Of a stretch of DNA of 64,000 nucleotides, positions 49,789-61,009 are shown piece by piece. Numbering within the stretch: position 1 is the stretch's first letter; each line of letters opens with the position of its first letter. The position numbers were made by a program, and so were the translations under genes. The stretch is taken from NCBI GenBank assembly GCA_022393335.1, contig JAJEKB010021213.1, positions 346,350 through 410,349 of the forward strand. The letters run 5' to 3'. The notes beneath the pieces were generated by a model, which saw only the letters and a list, made by a program, of their open reading frames with translations, was not told the origin of the DNA and ran no database searches. The stretch comes from Macrotrachela quadricornifera. Its lineage: Eukaryota; Rotifera; Eurotatoria; Philodinida; Philodinidae.

Positions 49789-50487
49789 AAATTCCAGTGA
49801 TCTATACTGAGTTAAATATCCTTTTCTATGAAAATCGAATCATTCGAAGTAATATTGAAATTTCCTTTTGTTTTTCGAAAAAAAAATTTTTTCCAATACT
49901 ATATAAAAGACAAGATTGTGAGGTGCGTTAGTATATGGATAGTATCTAAAATATCCTACTATCATACTGATTTATATCGCATCACAGTGATTATCGTAAT
50001 GTGCTATATAAGTTTCGACGGTTCTAACGTATTAAAGTATGCTTTTCTAGTTGACTAATAAAATCCTATATGATTTACTATTACATCTTTTGACGAAGTT
50101 TACAGAATGAATATTTCAGACTGTCTTTTCTTTGGAAAATAAAAACGAGAAAAAGCAAAATGGTGTGTGTTGTAGAGTAACTTCTGCTACATTGAATTGA
50201 TACGCTTAGAACTCTAGTTCATATCGAATTTCAGATAGATTCTTTTGTACACACTTGCTGTATTGTATTTTGCACAACCAGTATAGCTTCCATAAACTTT
50301 GTTGATGGAGACATAGTTTTATAAAAAAAAATTGGTGTAAAAATTCATAAACATTATTCAGATTATATCTTCAGAAGAATATACTAAAATCTTGAAACCC
50401 ATCATGTTCGAATGATTCATGTAATTAGGTGTATAAACTCTACAAGATTCAGAGATATCATTCAAGGTTCTTCGAATGACTTGGTTG
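49789..50487. other. Intergenic, no recognised feature
   Basis: The frame at 49828-50058 has no motif. AT-rich. Confidence 0.45.
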
Positions 50488-50495
50488 ATACATTC

Positions 50496-51892
50496 CAGGG
50501 CTCGAAACGGGCCGCCCGGCCCAGCTCAATGAAATATTTTATCGGGCCGGGCGAGCCACCCTTTTTGTCAGGCCGGGCTCGGGCGGGCCATTCATTTTTC
50601 CGGACCGGTCCAGCCCGACATGTAGTATTGTTTTTTAAGTTTTTTCACAACTATATACTCATTCTATTTATCGGAAACCGTCAAAAATATTTTATGCTAG
50701 AAATTATATTTAAAATTCAGTCCTATGACTCAAAAAATAAATCAGATTTATTTTGAACGATGAAAAGATCACGTATTTCGATGCATTTGAAAGTTTACTG
50801 GTAAAAATGGTTACTTTCATCAATTAAAATTTCTCATTCTAATGATTAGAAATGTCAGTTATTACATTCCTTTTATTTAAATCTTATTCTAGTCAATAAA
50901 TTTGAAGTACCTGAAAACTGATGTTTATTCTACTATCAAGATTTTAAGGAATTTTTGCTGTTGATAAAGAATTCATGAATATGATTTTTTTTTGTTTTCG
51001 AAGTATGTAGGAAGAATCACTAGTACAATAAATCCAAGCAATTCCTCAAAGTAATTGCATCTGTCGGCTACACGTGAAGCTTCATCTTCAAAAATTGACA
51101 TTCATTAAGGAAAAAGTAACCATAGGAGCACTACCTCAAAAATAGATCATCATACGAAAGTGTGAGCTTTAGATTTGATTTTTTAAACGTCCTATTTTGA
51201 TTAAAAAATAAATTTACAGAGACTAGAATATTTTCGCAAGACAAGAAAATCCTTTGTGAATGTATTCAATTTTTTTATGTTAAAATCTTTGTGAGTGTGA
51301 CTATGTAGTGAGCTAAAGTGTGGTAGAAAAATCTTTCAGCCAAACAAATACCTATACATAATGTTCGTAAGCTCATTTTTACACTTGAGATATGAAATAT
51401 TCTTCCTTTTTCATAAATCATCGTTAACAATTAGCTAGCTCGCTATCTGAATAGAAGAAAAACAAGTGTATATTCAGTCAAAAAGGTGGTTTAGTTTCCA
51501 CTAGAGGTAAATTCATTAAAAAACTAATACCAAAAAATATCGCATTACGTAAAATGAGTGTTGTGAAGTTTTATACCTGACAATATGTTTGTACCTCATT
51601 CAAAAAGCAATTAGTTTTCTTACGCAAAACTTTTATTGTGAGTTCGATAATCTTCGCTAGTTACACTTAAAATAATACCGGATATTTTACCACAATTACA
51701 TTTGTAATAACCGCAACGAACTACATATTTTGTTGAGAGGAAAAACTTATGTCAAAAAAATTCTGTCGAGCTCGGGCCGGGCCTGGCGGATCAGGCCGAG
51801 CTGAGCAAAACATAAGTTGGGTCGGGCGGGCCAGAGAATTTGCGGGCCATATTGGGCCGGATCATGAGAAGAGTGGCCCGTTTCGAGCCCTG
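50496..51892. mobile_element. hAT-type non-autonomous element, 1.4 kb, with GC-rich ends
   Basis: Perfect 18-bp inverted ends CAGGGCTCGAAACGGGCC / GGCCCGTTTCGAGCCCTG. The flanking 8-mers ATACATTC (50488-50495) and ATACATGC (51893-51900) differ at one base. About 120 bp at each end is very GC-rich (GGGCCGGGC words), whereas the middle kilobase is AT-rich and non-coding. The CAGGG start and 8-bp duplication point to hAT. Confidence 0.88.
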
Positions 51893-52372
51893 ATACATGC
51901 AGCGGTGATATGTTGATAAAAATAATGAGTATGAATGTAGGAAAAAAAGAGTTCTTCTCAAAATATTAATACTAGTTTTCAAAAAAAACTAAAATACAGA
52001 GAACAAAATAAAATATATAGCTGCAATAAAGAAAGAGAAATTATTAACTCTCATGAAGAACTAGAGTAAAACTGCCAAAATAAAGAATTTATAATGATTT
52101 CCAACATTAACACAATTTGAAATAGTCTCTCAATCTTTGATGAATCTATAATGTCTAAAATGGGCGGCTTACATATGAGTTCAATTGTATAAATCCTTAT
52201 TTTTCAATATATGGGAATGCTTCAATATAACGCCTTGGATATAGTTTTATTTATTATGTAGATGTAACAGCTAAGGAGCACATATCTGTGAAAGATGTAG
52301 AAAACTATTGCAATTTCCATACGATAATCGACAGTTTTTAAATTTGACTAAAATATTATATTCTATCTAGGA

Positions 52373-52735
52373 TCACAAGTTACCACCGAACTCCGAAAAG
52401 TACATTTTCGATCTGTCATCAATTTCAAAGACGACAACTGTTAAGTACATACTTTCATATTCTATTATAAAAATTTTCAATTCATGATTTATTTTAAGAA
52501 AAATTGCATTAACAGTAGAATGTCGACTATTAATTTTGAAAAGTATTGTCGCTGTGCTCATGACAATTGGAACATTGGCTGTATTTGTTAATTTGATTCG
52601 TGAGAATGCATTTTCATTGTTCCAAGAATCAAATGTTGTATTACGTATGTACACAAGACAATCTTTGCTACTACATAATATTATATTATTAATAGGATGT
52701 TTTAGTTTTTGAAAGGCATATACAGACAATTCCAA
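52373..52735 (-). other. Unrecognised open frame, possible exon
   Basis: About 120 open codons with mixed, non-repetitive composition and no ATG start. It would need an acceptor around 52737-52745. The translation alternates hydrophobic and polar residues (NVPIVMSTATILFKI), beta-like, but I recognise no family. It ends in a TAA at 52373. Weak candidate. Confidence 0.2.
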
Positions 52736-53320
52736 AAGCTTCTCTTAAGGAAGCTTTCTTTTGTATATCTTCGCTATTTAATTCAACTTTATCCACTAAT
52801 TTTTTTTAAATAATAGATCCATATATCAAGTTTTTATTTATACTATCACTTATAACCAAAATACAAAAATTTAGTTTATTTTCTAAATATAAAAAAAACA
52901 TTACGTAGCGATTCTTTTCTAATTGCTTCATTTTTCTTGGATGTTACCGACACGTTCGCTTTTTGCTTTCGTTAAGAAACGCAATTATCATATAGAGTCG
53001 CGGGCAAAAGAAAACCGATAATACTCTAGAATGGCTTCTCAAATTTCAATATCTCATTCGAACTAAACTATATACGTGTAATGAATATTGTTATTGATTA
53101 ATCTTTCATTTTGTTACCTGCAAACTTAAAACTTTTTTTTAATACAAAAATCAAACAGAACAAGAAGCGTCCAGCATCAACCTATAATCTGAACTTAACG
53201 CATCGAACTTTAGTATCATAACAATTTCGACTAAAATGTGGTGTTCTTTATTGTTTTGCTTTTACAAAGTATTTTTCTTCAAAACTTACAGGTAGAAATA
53301 CTTGAGTTCTGTGCAATATT

Positions 53321-53641
53321 CTATATAATTTTGAGGTTGATTTGTTGTAATATCTCTGAGTTTTGACCAGAAAAGCTATTTTGCTGAAGATCGAACATAA
53401 CAGTATTATGATCGCAGTTTTTGAACACCTCATTGAACCTTCCTACAATCTTTAGTATAGATGCGAACATGTAAGAGCTGCATAGTGGTTGATTTCCTGA
53501 TCTATGATGATCTTTCGGTTTTAAGTTATAAGAATCGCAATAGTATGAGTTGCTATTCATCATAATTCTCTCTTGAATACAATCTATAACAGTCAGGCTG
53601 ATGTCTCTAATCTGCATATGTTGTATAGTATATGTACACAA
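53321..53641 (-). other. Unrecognised open frame, possible exon
   Basis: About 106 open codons with seven cysteines and balanced composition (HHRSGNQPLCSSYMFASILK), which looks more protein-like than its surroundings. A good donor (CCT/GTAAGTTT at about 53289-53293) lies just downstream, but in a different frame. No ATG start and no family recognised. Confidence 0.2.
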
Positions 53642-54627
53642 ATTTGAAGTATTATACCTCTTATAGTGACTAAAATATAAGGCGGGTATGCTCAGCCAGC
53701 CGTTGCATCCTAGAAGTTTTTGCTGCTGGACAAATTTTATTCTTTTTGTAATTTACATTAAAAACAAAAGTTTTGTGTTTGTATGTTTTAACACAAAAAC
53801 CTTAATCAATAACTATATTCACCACAGGTGTGAAATTCAATTCGGATGAGATATTAAAACTTGGTGAGTCATTTATGGGTGTTTCAGAATCGTGTGTCTC
53901 GACTGCAGTAGACGATTCTTTTCTAAAACCTGTACGTAATGATGTTCAACGATAGGTAAACCTGTTTGATAAAGGTCAATTCGATTTATCGAACTATAGC
54001 AGAGTTATCGTCTGCACAAGATATCACATATACTTTTCTCATCTGAATAATCATATTAAAATAGTCACAAATCTAGAAGAGTCAATGTAGGCTGATAAAG
54101 CTAATATTACAGATAGCTGAAACCTATTACTACATCATGAAAAATTGAGTAGCCTAGAAAGAGTTTCTTCTTTTAAGAGTGACGAATATCAAAGAATAAT
54201 ATTTTTGTATTCTGCCTCATTCTGTTCAAGAAAAAGACATAAGAAGAAACGTATTCTGCATAACTATCACATTGTCTTCAACATATTCTTTAGCAAAGAT
54301 CCAAAGTGATAGAATTTCCGTAGTGTATTATAGCAAACTACTCTATTAAATAGTAGTTCAAAATAAAAGTAACTTACAACTGGAGTAGTAAACAAAACTT
54401 AAATATTATTAAAATAATGAATGGTTTAATTACTCAAGAGTATAAGACTTGAGAGGAAATGAATTCAAATTATTACTACCAAGTAAAAAATTTCATGTAC
54501 TATTAAGATTAGCATTAAGCAGTAGATAAATACCCTTAATAAGAACCAATGATATACAGCTTGAATTTTATATTTTGCTTTGATCCAGCAAGAATACATG
54601 AATTAGAAATACAAATAGAACTTTTCG

Positions 54628-54682
54628 ATGTTTATTTTATTTTTGTTCTTGCTTTTTTTCTGTTGTAATTGTGCTCATTTTC
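54628..54682 (+). other. Candidate first exon (signal peptide) of the FG-GAP gene
   Basis: ATG at 54628 opens a strongly hydrophobic stretch (MFILFLFLLFFCCNCAHF), followed after one extra base by GTATAC. This phase-1 junction would fit the phase-1 acceptor at 56047. The implied intron is 1364 nt. The donor is not a strong consensus and other starts are possible. Confidence 0.28.
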
Positions 54683-56046
54683 GTATACATCTGTAGGAGG
54701 CAAATCTTAATATTGACTGATATTGCCACTCAGCAGTTGTCTCTACAGTTACTTGCGTCTTACAAGTCTTAAAGCGCTGATTTTGAAGTTGAAAACTTGC
54801 TGTTTATACTTCTAAGATACCAGCTCTTATCCTATTTTAGTCTTTTTCAGAGCAAAATAAAAATATTATTTTCTCAACCTATCCTATGTTCATCTATGTT
54901 AAATGTTTCATTTATTCTTTCTACTAAAAGTACTCTATAAACTGTCAGATCTTTTCTGAATTAATGTAATCATTAAATCCTAAATAAATATTTAAGGTTT
55001 TAAATATATATAATACAATTATGAATCACGAAATCTTAGTTTCAATCAAGATCATGCAGGAGACTAATTACCGATTACTAACTAATAGCCAATTCATATT
55101 TATTTAAATCTTCGACTAGCTACCTGTTAAATAATAAATCAATATCTTATACGCTCCCAAAAACGGATTTCCTATCGAGTCTATGTCTAGAGAATGAACC
55201 ACTCAAGGTCTTGTACGGATTTTTTCCGCATGTAATTAATTTATCTTCTCGGTTTTTTCAAGGATTACTTATTGAAATGGGAAATTACAGCTTTAACAGT
55301 ATTTAGCAATGAAAAGTTTCTAATTACTATGTAAATAATGATAGAGTACATAGCAGGCAGTTGATGGTGTAACGATTGCAGTAGTGTCAGATCTGCAAAT
55401 TAAAATTTACTTATTGAAGAGCTGCTCAAATCTTCAAATATTCAGATGTTTTTTTGTGACACATTCATCATGAGAGGTCATCTGTATATGTTTTCGCATA
55501 TGTGTATTTCTTACATAAGTTTTAATACCTCATATTTGTCATAAAAATCTTTTTGAGATCAGTATTAGATTAACGTTTACATTTTATGTGTTAAAATTCG
55601 AATAATCATTTACGATAAAATGAGAATCGATGATTATCATTTTTCAAGAAGTCTTTCGCCATTATTTATACTACATATGCACGAAACATATTAAATTAAA
55701 TAGATTTTATAGGCACTGGATTTTTATTTCTCTTTCAAAATGGTTTACGGATGATTGACATAATCTAATAACTATCCAATGCCCAATGTAACATATTTTT
55801 TTCATAGATTAGAACAGCATATATTCATGATTAAAATTTGTAATAATGAAAAGTTTATTTTTTTTCTTGCATTCGTATAAATATTTTGATTCATAAAAAT
55901 CTGTATCTTAATTGTTAATCTATAGTGACATAAAATATGAACAATAAAAAGAATCTTATTTCTACATGAAAAAGTGCATGAAATTACTGCATTAACTACT
56001 TTCAAAAAAAAATGTACTATACTTTCTTTCTTATGATTGTTATTAG

Positions 56047-57591
56047 AACCAATTAGCACAAGCACGTCTACTCGGCCTCCAGATACAACAACAACATCTG
56101 CGTCAACAATTAGTAAGTTAATTTATGCTTCATAAAAAATCTAAAATTGAAATATATATCTTCTATAATGATAATATATAATCTCTTTCTCCGAAATATT
56201 TCAATAAGGATCATTAACTCCAAAAAAAATTCTAAGTATCTATATTGATTATAACTATATGAGTTGTAGGATTTGTGGTAGAGGACGTATGAACTTTCTG
56301 TTTCGAAAAAAAAGATAGAAAAGTAAAATCAAGTTCTAGTTATACTCCTCTCAAAGAGAACTATATGTAGTTCATGGATACCGCCAGACAAAATTGGATA
56401 CTTAAGGATATTTACGGAGACAATATTATTTGTATCTGCCATAAAGACTATATGAAAAAATTACTTCTATCAAAAGAAAACAATTTATTCAATGCCAACG
56501 TCTTATTTTGTTTTGATAATTTAGGTCCAAAGTGTCAAATATTAACATTTGCACCAGCTTATATTTACAAAACTCTAGTAGAAGCTTCTTCAATTGCTGC
56601 TGGTCACTTCAATGGTGATAACAATATGGATCTTGCTATCTCTAGTTTGAACGATAACAGACTCAATATATTTCTGGGTTATGGTAATGGAACTTTTGGA
56701 TCAGGAACATTTTATTCAACAAATAGTCTCGTTTATTTTGTCACTGCTGATGATGTTAACAGTGACAATCAAACGGATCTTATTACTGTTCATTATGAAT
56801 ATGATAATGTTGGCGTATCATTTGGTAATTATAATGGTACTTTTAGTAAAGAAATTTTATTTGCCACCTGTAGATATCATTATAACATATATGATGACTC
56901 TTATGCAACGGACGTATCTGTTGGTGATTTCAATAATGATAGTTTTAGAGATCTTGCCGTTATTTGCAAGAAGCTTAATCAAATGGTAGTGATTTCGACT
57001 GGTCCATACGGAAGTTTTCGATCTTCACAACTGTATATGACAGGTTATGAGCCGTCATCGATAGCCACTGCTGACTTTAATGGAGACAATATGCCAGATA
57101 TTGCTATTACTAATTACTATAGCAATAGTGTGATCGTATATTTGGGAAAGCAGAATGACTTCTTGCAACTAACAAATTCTTTTCTGACTATGCGTAATCC
57201 AGTTGAACTAGCGGTTGGAGATTTCAATGGTGACAAAATGATGGATATCGTTACAGTTAACTGTGACAGTTTATCTATAAGTTTATTATTGGGTTATGGT
57301 AATGGATACTTTCAAAGTCAAAAGAGTTATCCAACTATTACTTGCTCATATTCGGTAGCTGTTGGCGATTTTAATGGTGATACTTATTTAGATATTATTA
57401 TTGAGAATAGAAATTCAAGTGTAAGTATTTATCTTGGTTATGGTAATGGAGATTTTCAAGCACCAATTTATATATCCACTTCATCCTTTCCAAGGTTTGT
57501 CACTGTAAATGACTTTAATAATGATGGTCGTTTAGATATTGCAACTGCACATTATAATGGATATCTTAACATTCTTTTAAATACATGTTAG
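56047..57591 (+). CDS. FG-GAP/VCBS seven-repeat extracellular protein (5' exon uncertain)
   Basis: Two exons are well supported. 56047-56112 (phase 1 at both ends) encodes a Thr/Ser/Pro linker, PISTSTSTRPPDTTTTSAST. 56525-57591 (phase-1 acceptor TTTAG, TAG stop) encodes about 355 residues with seven FG-GAP/VCBS-like repeats, each with an acidic Ca-binding loop such as FNGDNNMD, VNSDNQTD, FNNDSFRD, FNGDNMPD, FNGDKMMD, FNGDTYLD and FNNDGRLD, then a strand and usually LGYGNGxF. The fold expected is a beta-propeller, as in integrin alpha chains, with Ca2+ in each blade. There is one Cys near the start of the domain (PKCQ) and one as the last residue (NTC), a possible ring-closing disulfide. The gene needs an upstream signal or anchor exon. 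The ATG at 56374 lies in the intron, which happens to stay open, so it is not the start. Confidence 0.85.
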
Positions 57592-58376
57592 AATCTTTTT
57601 ATTTGTTTTCGATTGACTTATTCTTACGCAATATCTTCTATTTGAACATTGCTTATAATTCTTTTGCTATATTCTACATAAATGTCTATTAAGCTTTCGT
57701 TGTTGTCATCGGATCCAAATGAATCCATTTGATCCAATAAAAAATAAATTTCTGAACGAATTAATTTTATTTTTTAAAATCCATGAAAAATTCTTGTGAA
57801 AATAAATAATTGGAAAACAAAATAAAAAATTAAGAAAATAGAATAGTTTTATACAACACATCTTTTTCTATCAGAATTTGTCATTCTAAGTGCGTCTTTA
57901 GCGTTATAACCAGCAACATGTGTGAGTTTTGAAAGAATTGACATCTTACGCAATGATGAAATAGTTCTTTATTATTAAATTAGTGTAAAAAGTTTTTGAA
58001 CTAACTTGGATGTTGCATATTCTGATAGAGAAAAGCCTCTTCTACAAAGTTTTTCAGTTTTTCGAATTTTTCATTTTATTTTTGAACGATGTGTTTTTAA
58101 AAAATTTGATTTACTTGTATTGGTAACGAAGTTTTGGTCCGGTTTATGAGTTATAAAAATTATTTTAATAGAAAGCCACTCATTATATATACTTCAAAGT
58201 ATTTAACTTTTGAATGTATTTGTGTAAAAATTTTTCAAACAAAGTCATTCAATAAAAATGATAAAAACATCTGTTTTTTTAAAATTTAATCAATAAAATG
58301 CTTCTTAAAGAAAAATTCAAATGATTCGTTTAATTACGAAAATAAAGTTATGTAAAAAATATTCGAAGGTCAATGT
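57592..58376. other. Intergenic, no recognised feature
   Basis: AT-rich spacer between the FG-GAP gene and the tRNA. A possible polyadenylation signal AATAAA lies at about 57737-57752. Confidence 0.45.
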
Positions 58377-58447
58377 GCCTCTATAGCTCAGTGGTAGAGC
58401 GCCAGTCTTGTAAACTGGAGGTCCGTAGTTCGATCCTGCGTGGAGGC
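58377..58447 (+). tRNA. tRNA-Thr (anticodon UGU)
   Basis: A 71-nt cloverleaf without intron. Acceptor GCCTCTA pairs with TGGAGGC (one G-U). D arm GCTC-AGTGGTA-GAGC. Anticodon arm CCAGT-CTTGTAA-ACTGG with anticodon TGT. Variable loop AGGTC. T arm CGTAG-TTCGATC-CTGCG. Internal promoter boxes A (TAGCTCAGTGG) and B (GTTCGATCC) fit the consensus, and a TTTTTTC pol III terminator follows within 20 nt. Confidence 0.95.
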
Positions 58448-58448
58448 A

Positions 58449-58898
58449 TTTAGTTTTTTCTTTTTATTTTAAATAATAAATATTTTATTCTATTGGAACA
58501 CTTATAGGCATTTGATTTGTTACAATGAATTTTTTTAAAAATAAACGTTACTTGAGAATATCTTTTAATTAAAATAAAATTACACATAAATATAATATCG
58601 AGACGAGTTTTGAATGCTAAAAAACAATAAAGAATTTCTCTCATTGATCAATATATGTTAATTGTTGATTTTTATTCGAAAAAAAAACTAATGCTAGAAG
58701 AGTTTGTGTTGTATGGATCACTGAATATCTTGTCTTGTCTCTAAGGTAGAAATTTTGAATTTATTCTTTTCTTTCAAGAATTAATACATCAATAAAAGAT
58801 ATCCATCATTCTTCATCATATTAATGAAATATTTTTCTGTTAAGAGTACATGTATTATTTATTCTTATGTTTTTTTTACCAGCAAAAAAAATCAACTT
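58449..58898. other. Spacer between tRNA and protoglobin-like gene
   Basis: AT-rich, including the pol III terminator of the tRNA and probably the 3' UTR of the minus-strand gene. Confidence 0.4.
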
Positions 58899-59525
58899 TT
58901 AAAAGCAACAATATTTATTTTTTTTCACTACAGGTTCATCTTGAAATGTTAAATAATGCATTGCAAAAAAATCATTTTGAATCCAGAAAAATTTATTTAT
59001 TGCCATTATTATATCATGTTTCGTTTTAATATCAATATCTTCAGCTGTATATAATGTATCGACGAGTATATGTTCAAGATAACCAAGTAAAATATTAATA
59101 TGTATATAATCAACATTAATTGATGATGAACCAGCATGATTTGTATGTATTTTTCCAACACGTGATAAATATTGAATAAATGTTTCATTCCAATCTTGTT
59201 GTGTAAATACACGTTTTAAATACGTACTTAACATATCTTTTCGAAAAATCATTTGACATGAATCTATTGTTAAATCGTCACTTTTTTTTATTAAATGACC
59301 TTGAAAACCATCATTACGAATAAGAAAATAATGTTTTGTTATATCAAATGAAAGTAATTTTCTATAAATAGTATCAACAATAACTGGAATACGTGGAAGA
59401 AGTATTAATGAAAATTTATTAAGCATTGTTATATCATTTTGAGTAAAATTAATAAATTTTGATAAATAATCAAAACGATAACGAAGATCGGTATTAAGTT
59501 GAGTATCATCAATATGTTCCGTCAT
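58899..59525 (-). CDS. Protoglobin / globin-sensor-like heme protein
   Basis: A single open exon of 208 residues starting MTEHIDDTQ. I chose this ATG because a strong acceptor (TTCTTTCTTTCTATTAG) ends one base before it, so the in-frame MTFFFLSIS further upstream is probably intron or UTR. The protein is all-helical and follows the protoglobin plan: R-x-x-Y-L-x-x-F at 17-24, FTQND-x-x-x-L at 27-35, LLPRIPVIVDTIYRKLLSFD at 42-61, the YLSRVGKIHTNHAG block with candidate proximal heme His127, then two more helices including DYIHINILLGYLEHIL. Length agrees with stand-alone protoglobins (about 190-210). No output domain is attached. The C-terminus KKNKYCCF has adjacent cysteines in a basic context, a possible lipidation site (inference). 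Likely role: binding O2, NO or CO, or redox sensing. Such proteins are mainly prokaryotic and fungal, so horizontal origin is possible. Confidence 0.72.
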   Translation of the reverse strand: MTEHIDDTQLNTDLRYRFDYLSKFINFTQNDITMLNKFSLILLPRIPVIVDTIYRKLLSFDITKHYFLIRNDGFQGHLIKKSDDLTIDSCQMIFRKDMLSTYLKRVFTQQDWNETFIQYLSRVGKIHTNHAGSSSINVDYIHINILLGYLEHILVDTLYTAEDIDIKTKHDIIMAINKFFWIQNDFFAMHYLTFQDEPVVKKNKYCCF

Positions 59526-60608
59526 ACTAATAGAAAGAAAGAAGAATGTCATGATTTCTTTTTCTATTCCTCTCTTTTTTTCTAACTTTCTCTTAAGTTG
59601 AAAAAAAAGGCGATGGGAACAATAATTTTATTATTCTATATAGAACTTGTTACTTTTCTTATGAGAAGAATATACAAGATTCAACGTGAAATGCTCTAAG
59701 TGTATTAAGTGGATAAAAATTGAGATACAAAGCGCTTCTATTCAACCTGCCGTATGCATTCTTGTGGGAAAAAGAAAAGTCTCGTTTTTATATATCGCTG
59801 AAAAATGATATCTTAGAACAATACTTTTGAAATTTGTTCGTATAGAAAAAAGCTTGATGTATTCGTCTATTATTGAAAAAAATTTAGTCGATTAAGTTTA
59901 ACTAAATCGTAAAGATGTACGCGAAAACTTTTCGAAAACGACTTTTGAGACATCTTGTATACAAAAAAAAAACAAAATATACGACTAGTTTTATTGGATA
60001 CAGGAATGTTTGTATAATCGAAAAGAGATGAATCAATACTATCTATTTCTCTTACTTAAATTAATATGATGTTTTTACTGTGATACTAATTACTTTATCT
60101 ATAAATATTCAAGTCACATTCAATTATCTCTTATTTATATTTCAATGTCACATCACTAGTTCATAGCATCAATCTATTCAATACAAATTATTTTTGAGGC
60201 AAGACGTCATGAATTGAACTATCTATCTATCTATCTATCTATCTTATATAACAATGATCTGCTTTTATGAGATTGTCTAGTCTATTCATCGTAGTAGTAA
60301 AAGATGAATATGCTCATAGATGACATTTATTGTTCGTTTGTAATAGAATTCATACAAGATTTTTTTTTGTGACATTGAATAACAGTGTGTCAGATTTAAT
60401 TATAAATCCAATAGAGATTTTTAAAAAAACATATGACATGCAGGTGTCATTTTATGAATAGCTCAAAAAACGACTTGTCTATCATTTGAGAATAAAGCAT
60501 TGAACGATAATTAGATTTTAATGAAATGAATCTTATCTTTTTCACAAAAAGTATTTGGTTTATCATTATTATTAGTGAACACTATTCTCGATTATGGAGA
60601 GAGAGTCA
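59526..60608. other. Intergenic, no recognised gene
   Basis: Upstream side of the protoglobin-like gene. AT-rich; contains a tetranucleotide microsatellite. Confidence 0.5.
60219..60244. repeat. (CTAT)n microsatellite
   Basis: Six uninterrupted tetranucleotide units. Confidence 0.9.
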
Positions 60609-60778
60609 TGGGCGGGCCAGGGGGGGGGGGGGTGGGGGGGGGGCGAGGGGGGAATTGTCCCCCCGGTAAAAAAAAATTTGGGGGGGGCCCCAAAAAAAAA
60701 CTCCATAAAAAAAGCCTTTTTTAGGGAAAAAGGGGTTTTTTCCCCCCCCCCCCTGAAATTATGGTCCGGCCCGCCAAT
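60609..60778. repeat. Homopolymer-dominated block with GGCGGGCC inverted ends
   Basis: Runs of up to ten or more G, C and A make up most of 170 bp. The outer words CATGGGCGGGCC and GGCCCGCCAATG are inverted, like a hAT-type MITE terminus. The homopolymer runs may be real simple sequence or an assembly/consensus artefact in a GC-rich hairpin. The frame called through it is meaningless. Confidence 0.45.
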
Positions 60779-60826
60779 GATGTATTGTCATAATTTTCTA
60801 ATGCTTTGTTGTAATATTGTTTAATT

Positions 60827-61009
60827 TCATCCAAATACTTCTAAATCTATATTAAGTATTTTATGAAAACTAGCTAAGGCTAAATCATATTTTGCTGGGT
60901 AATAATAAATCATTCTAATGTTATTGAAAGCTTTTGATAATTGAAAATGATTTTTATATGATATTTCATTCATAATCTCAATCTTATTTGAATAAGCATT
61001 TAAGTACAA
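60827..61009 (-). pseudogene. TPR-repeat gene relic
   Basis: About 60 codons resembling one and a half tetratricopeptide repeats: LSKAFNNIRMIYYYPAKYDLALASFHKILNID, with the usual alternation of L, N-N-I, Y, A-L and F/Y. It ends with a stop at 60827. No further repeats or start are present, and the neighbouring homopolymer block may have removed them. Probably a fragment of the kinesin-light-chain-like TPR proteins common in rotifers (inference). Confidence 0.5.

Larger units (their letters stand above)
51901..54627. other. Intergenic region with two weak minus-strand candidate exons
   Basis: Apart from the two candidates listed separately, nothing was recognised. A perfect 9-bp stem (AGCTTCTCTTAAGGAAGCT) lies at about 52737-52755. 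Confidence 0.4.

Noticed and set aside
56374..56524. ATG at 56374 as start of the FG-GAP protein
   Set aside because: The translation between this ATG and the TTTAG acceptor does not look like the family, and the 56047-56112 linker exon splices phase-correctly to 56525. The intron merely happens to be open.
59526..59552. Longer protoglobin start (MTFFFLSIS)
   Set aside because: Those codons are the pyrimidine-rich tract of a strong splice acceptor ending one base before the chosen ATG.
60594..60824. Gly/Pro-rich plus-strand frame
   Set aside because: It is a translation of homopolymer runs with no protein-like character.
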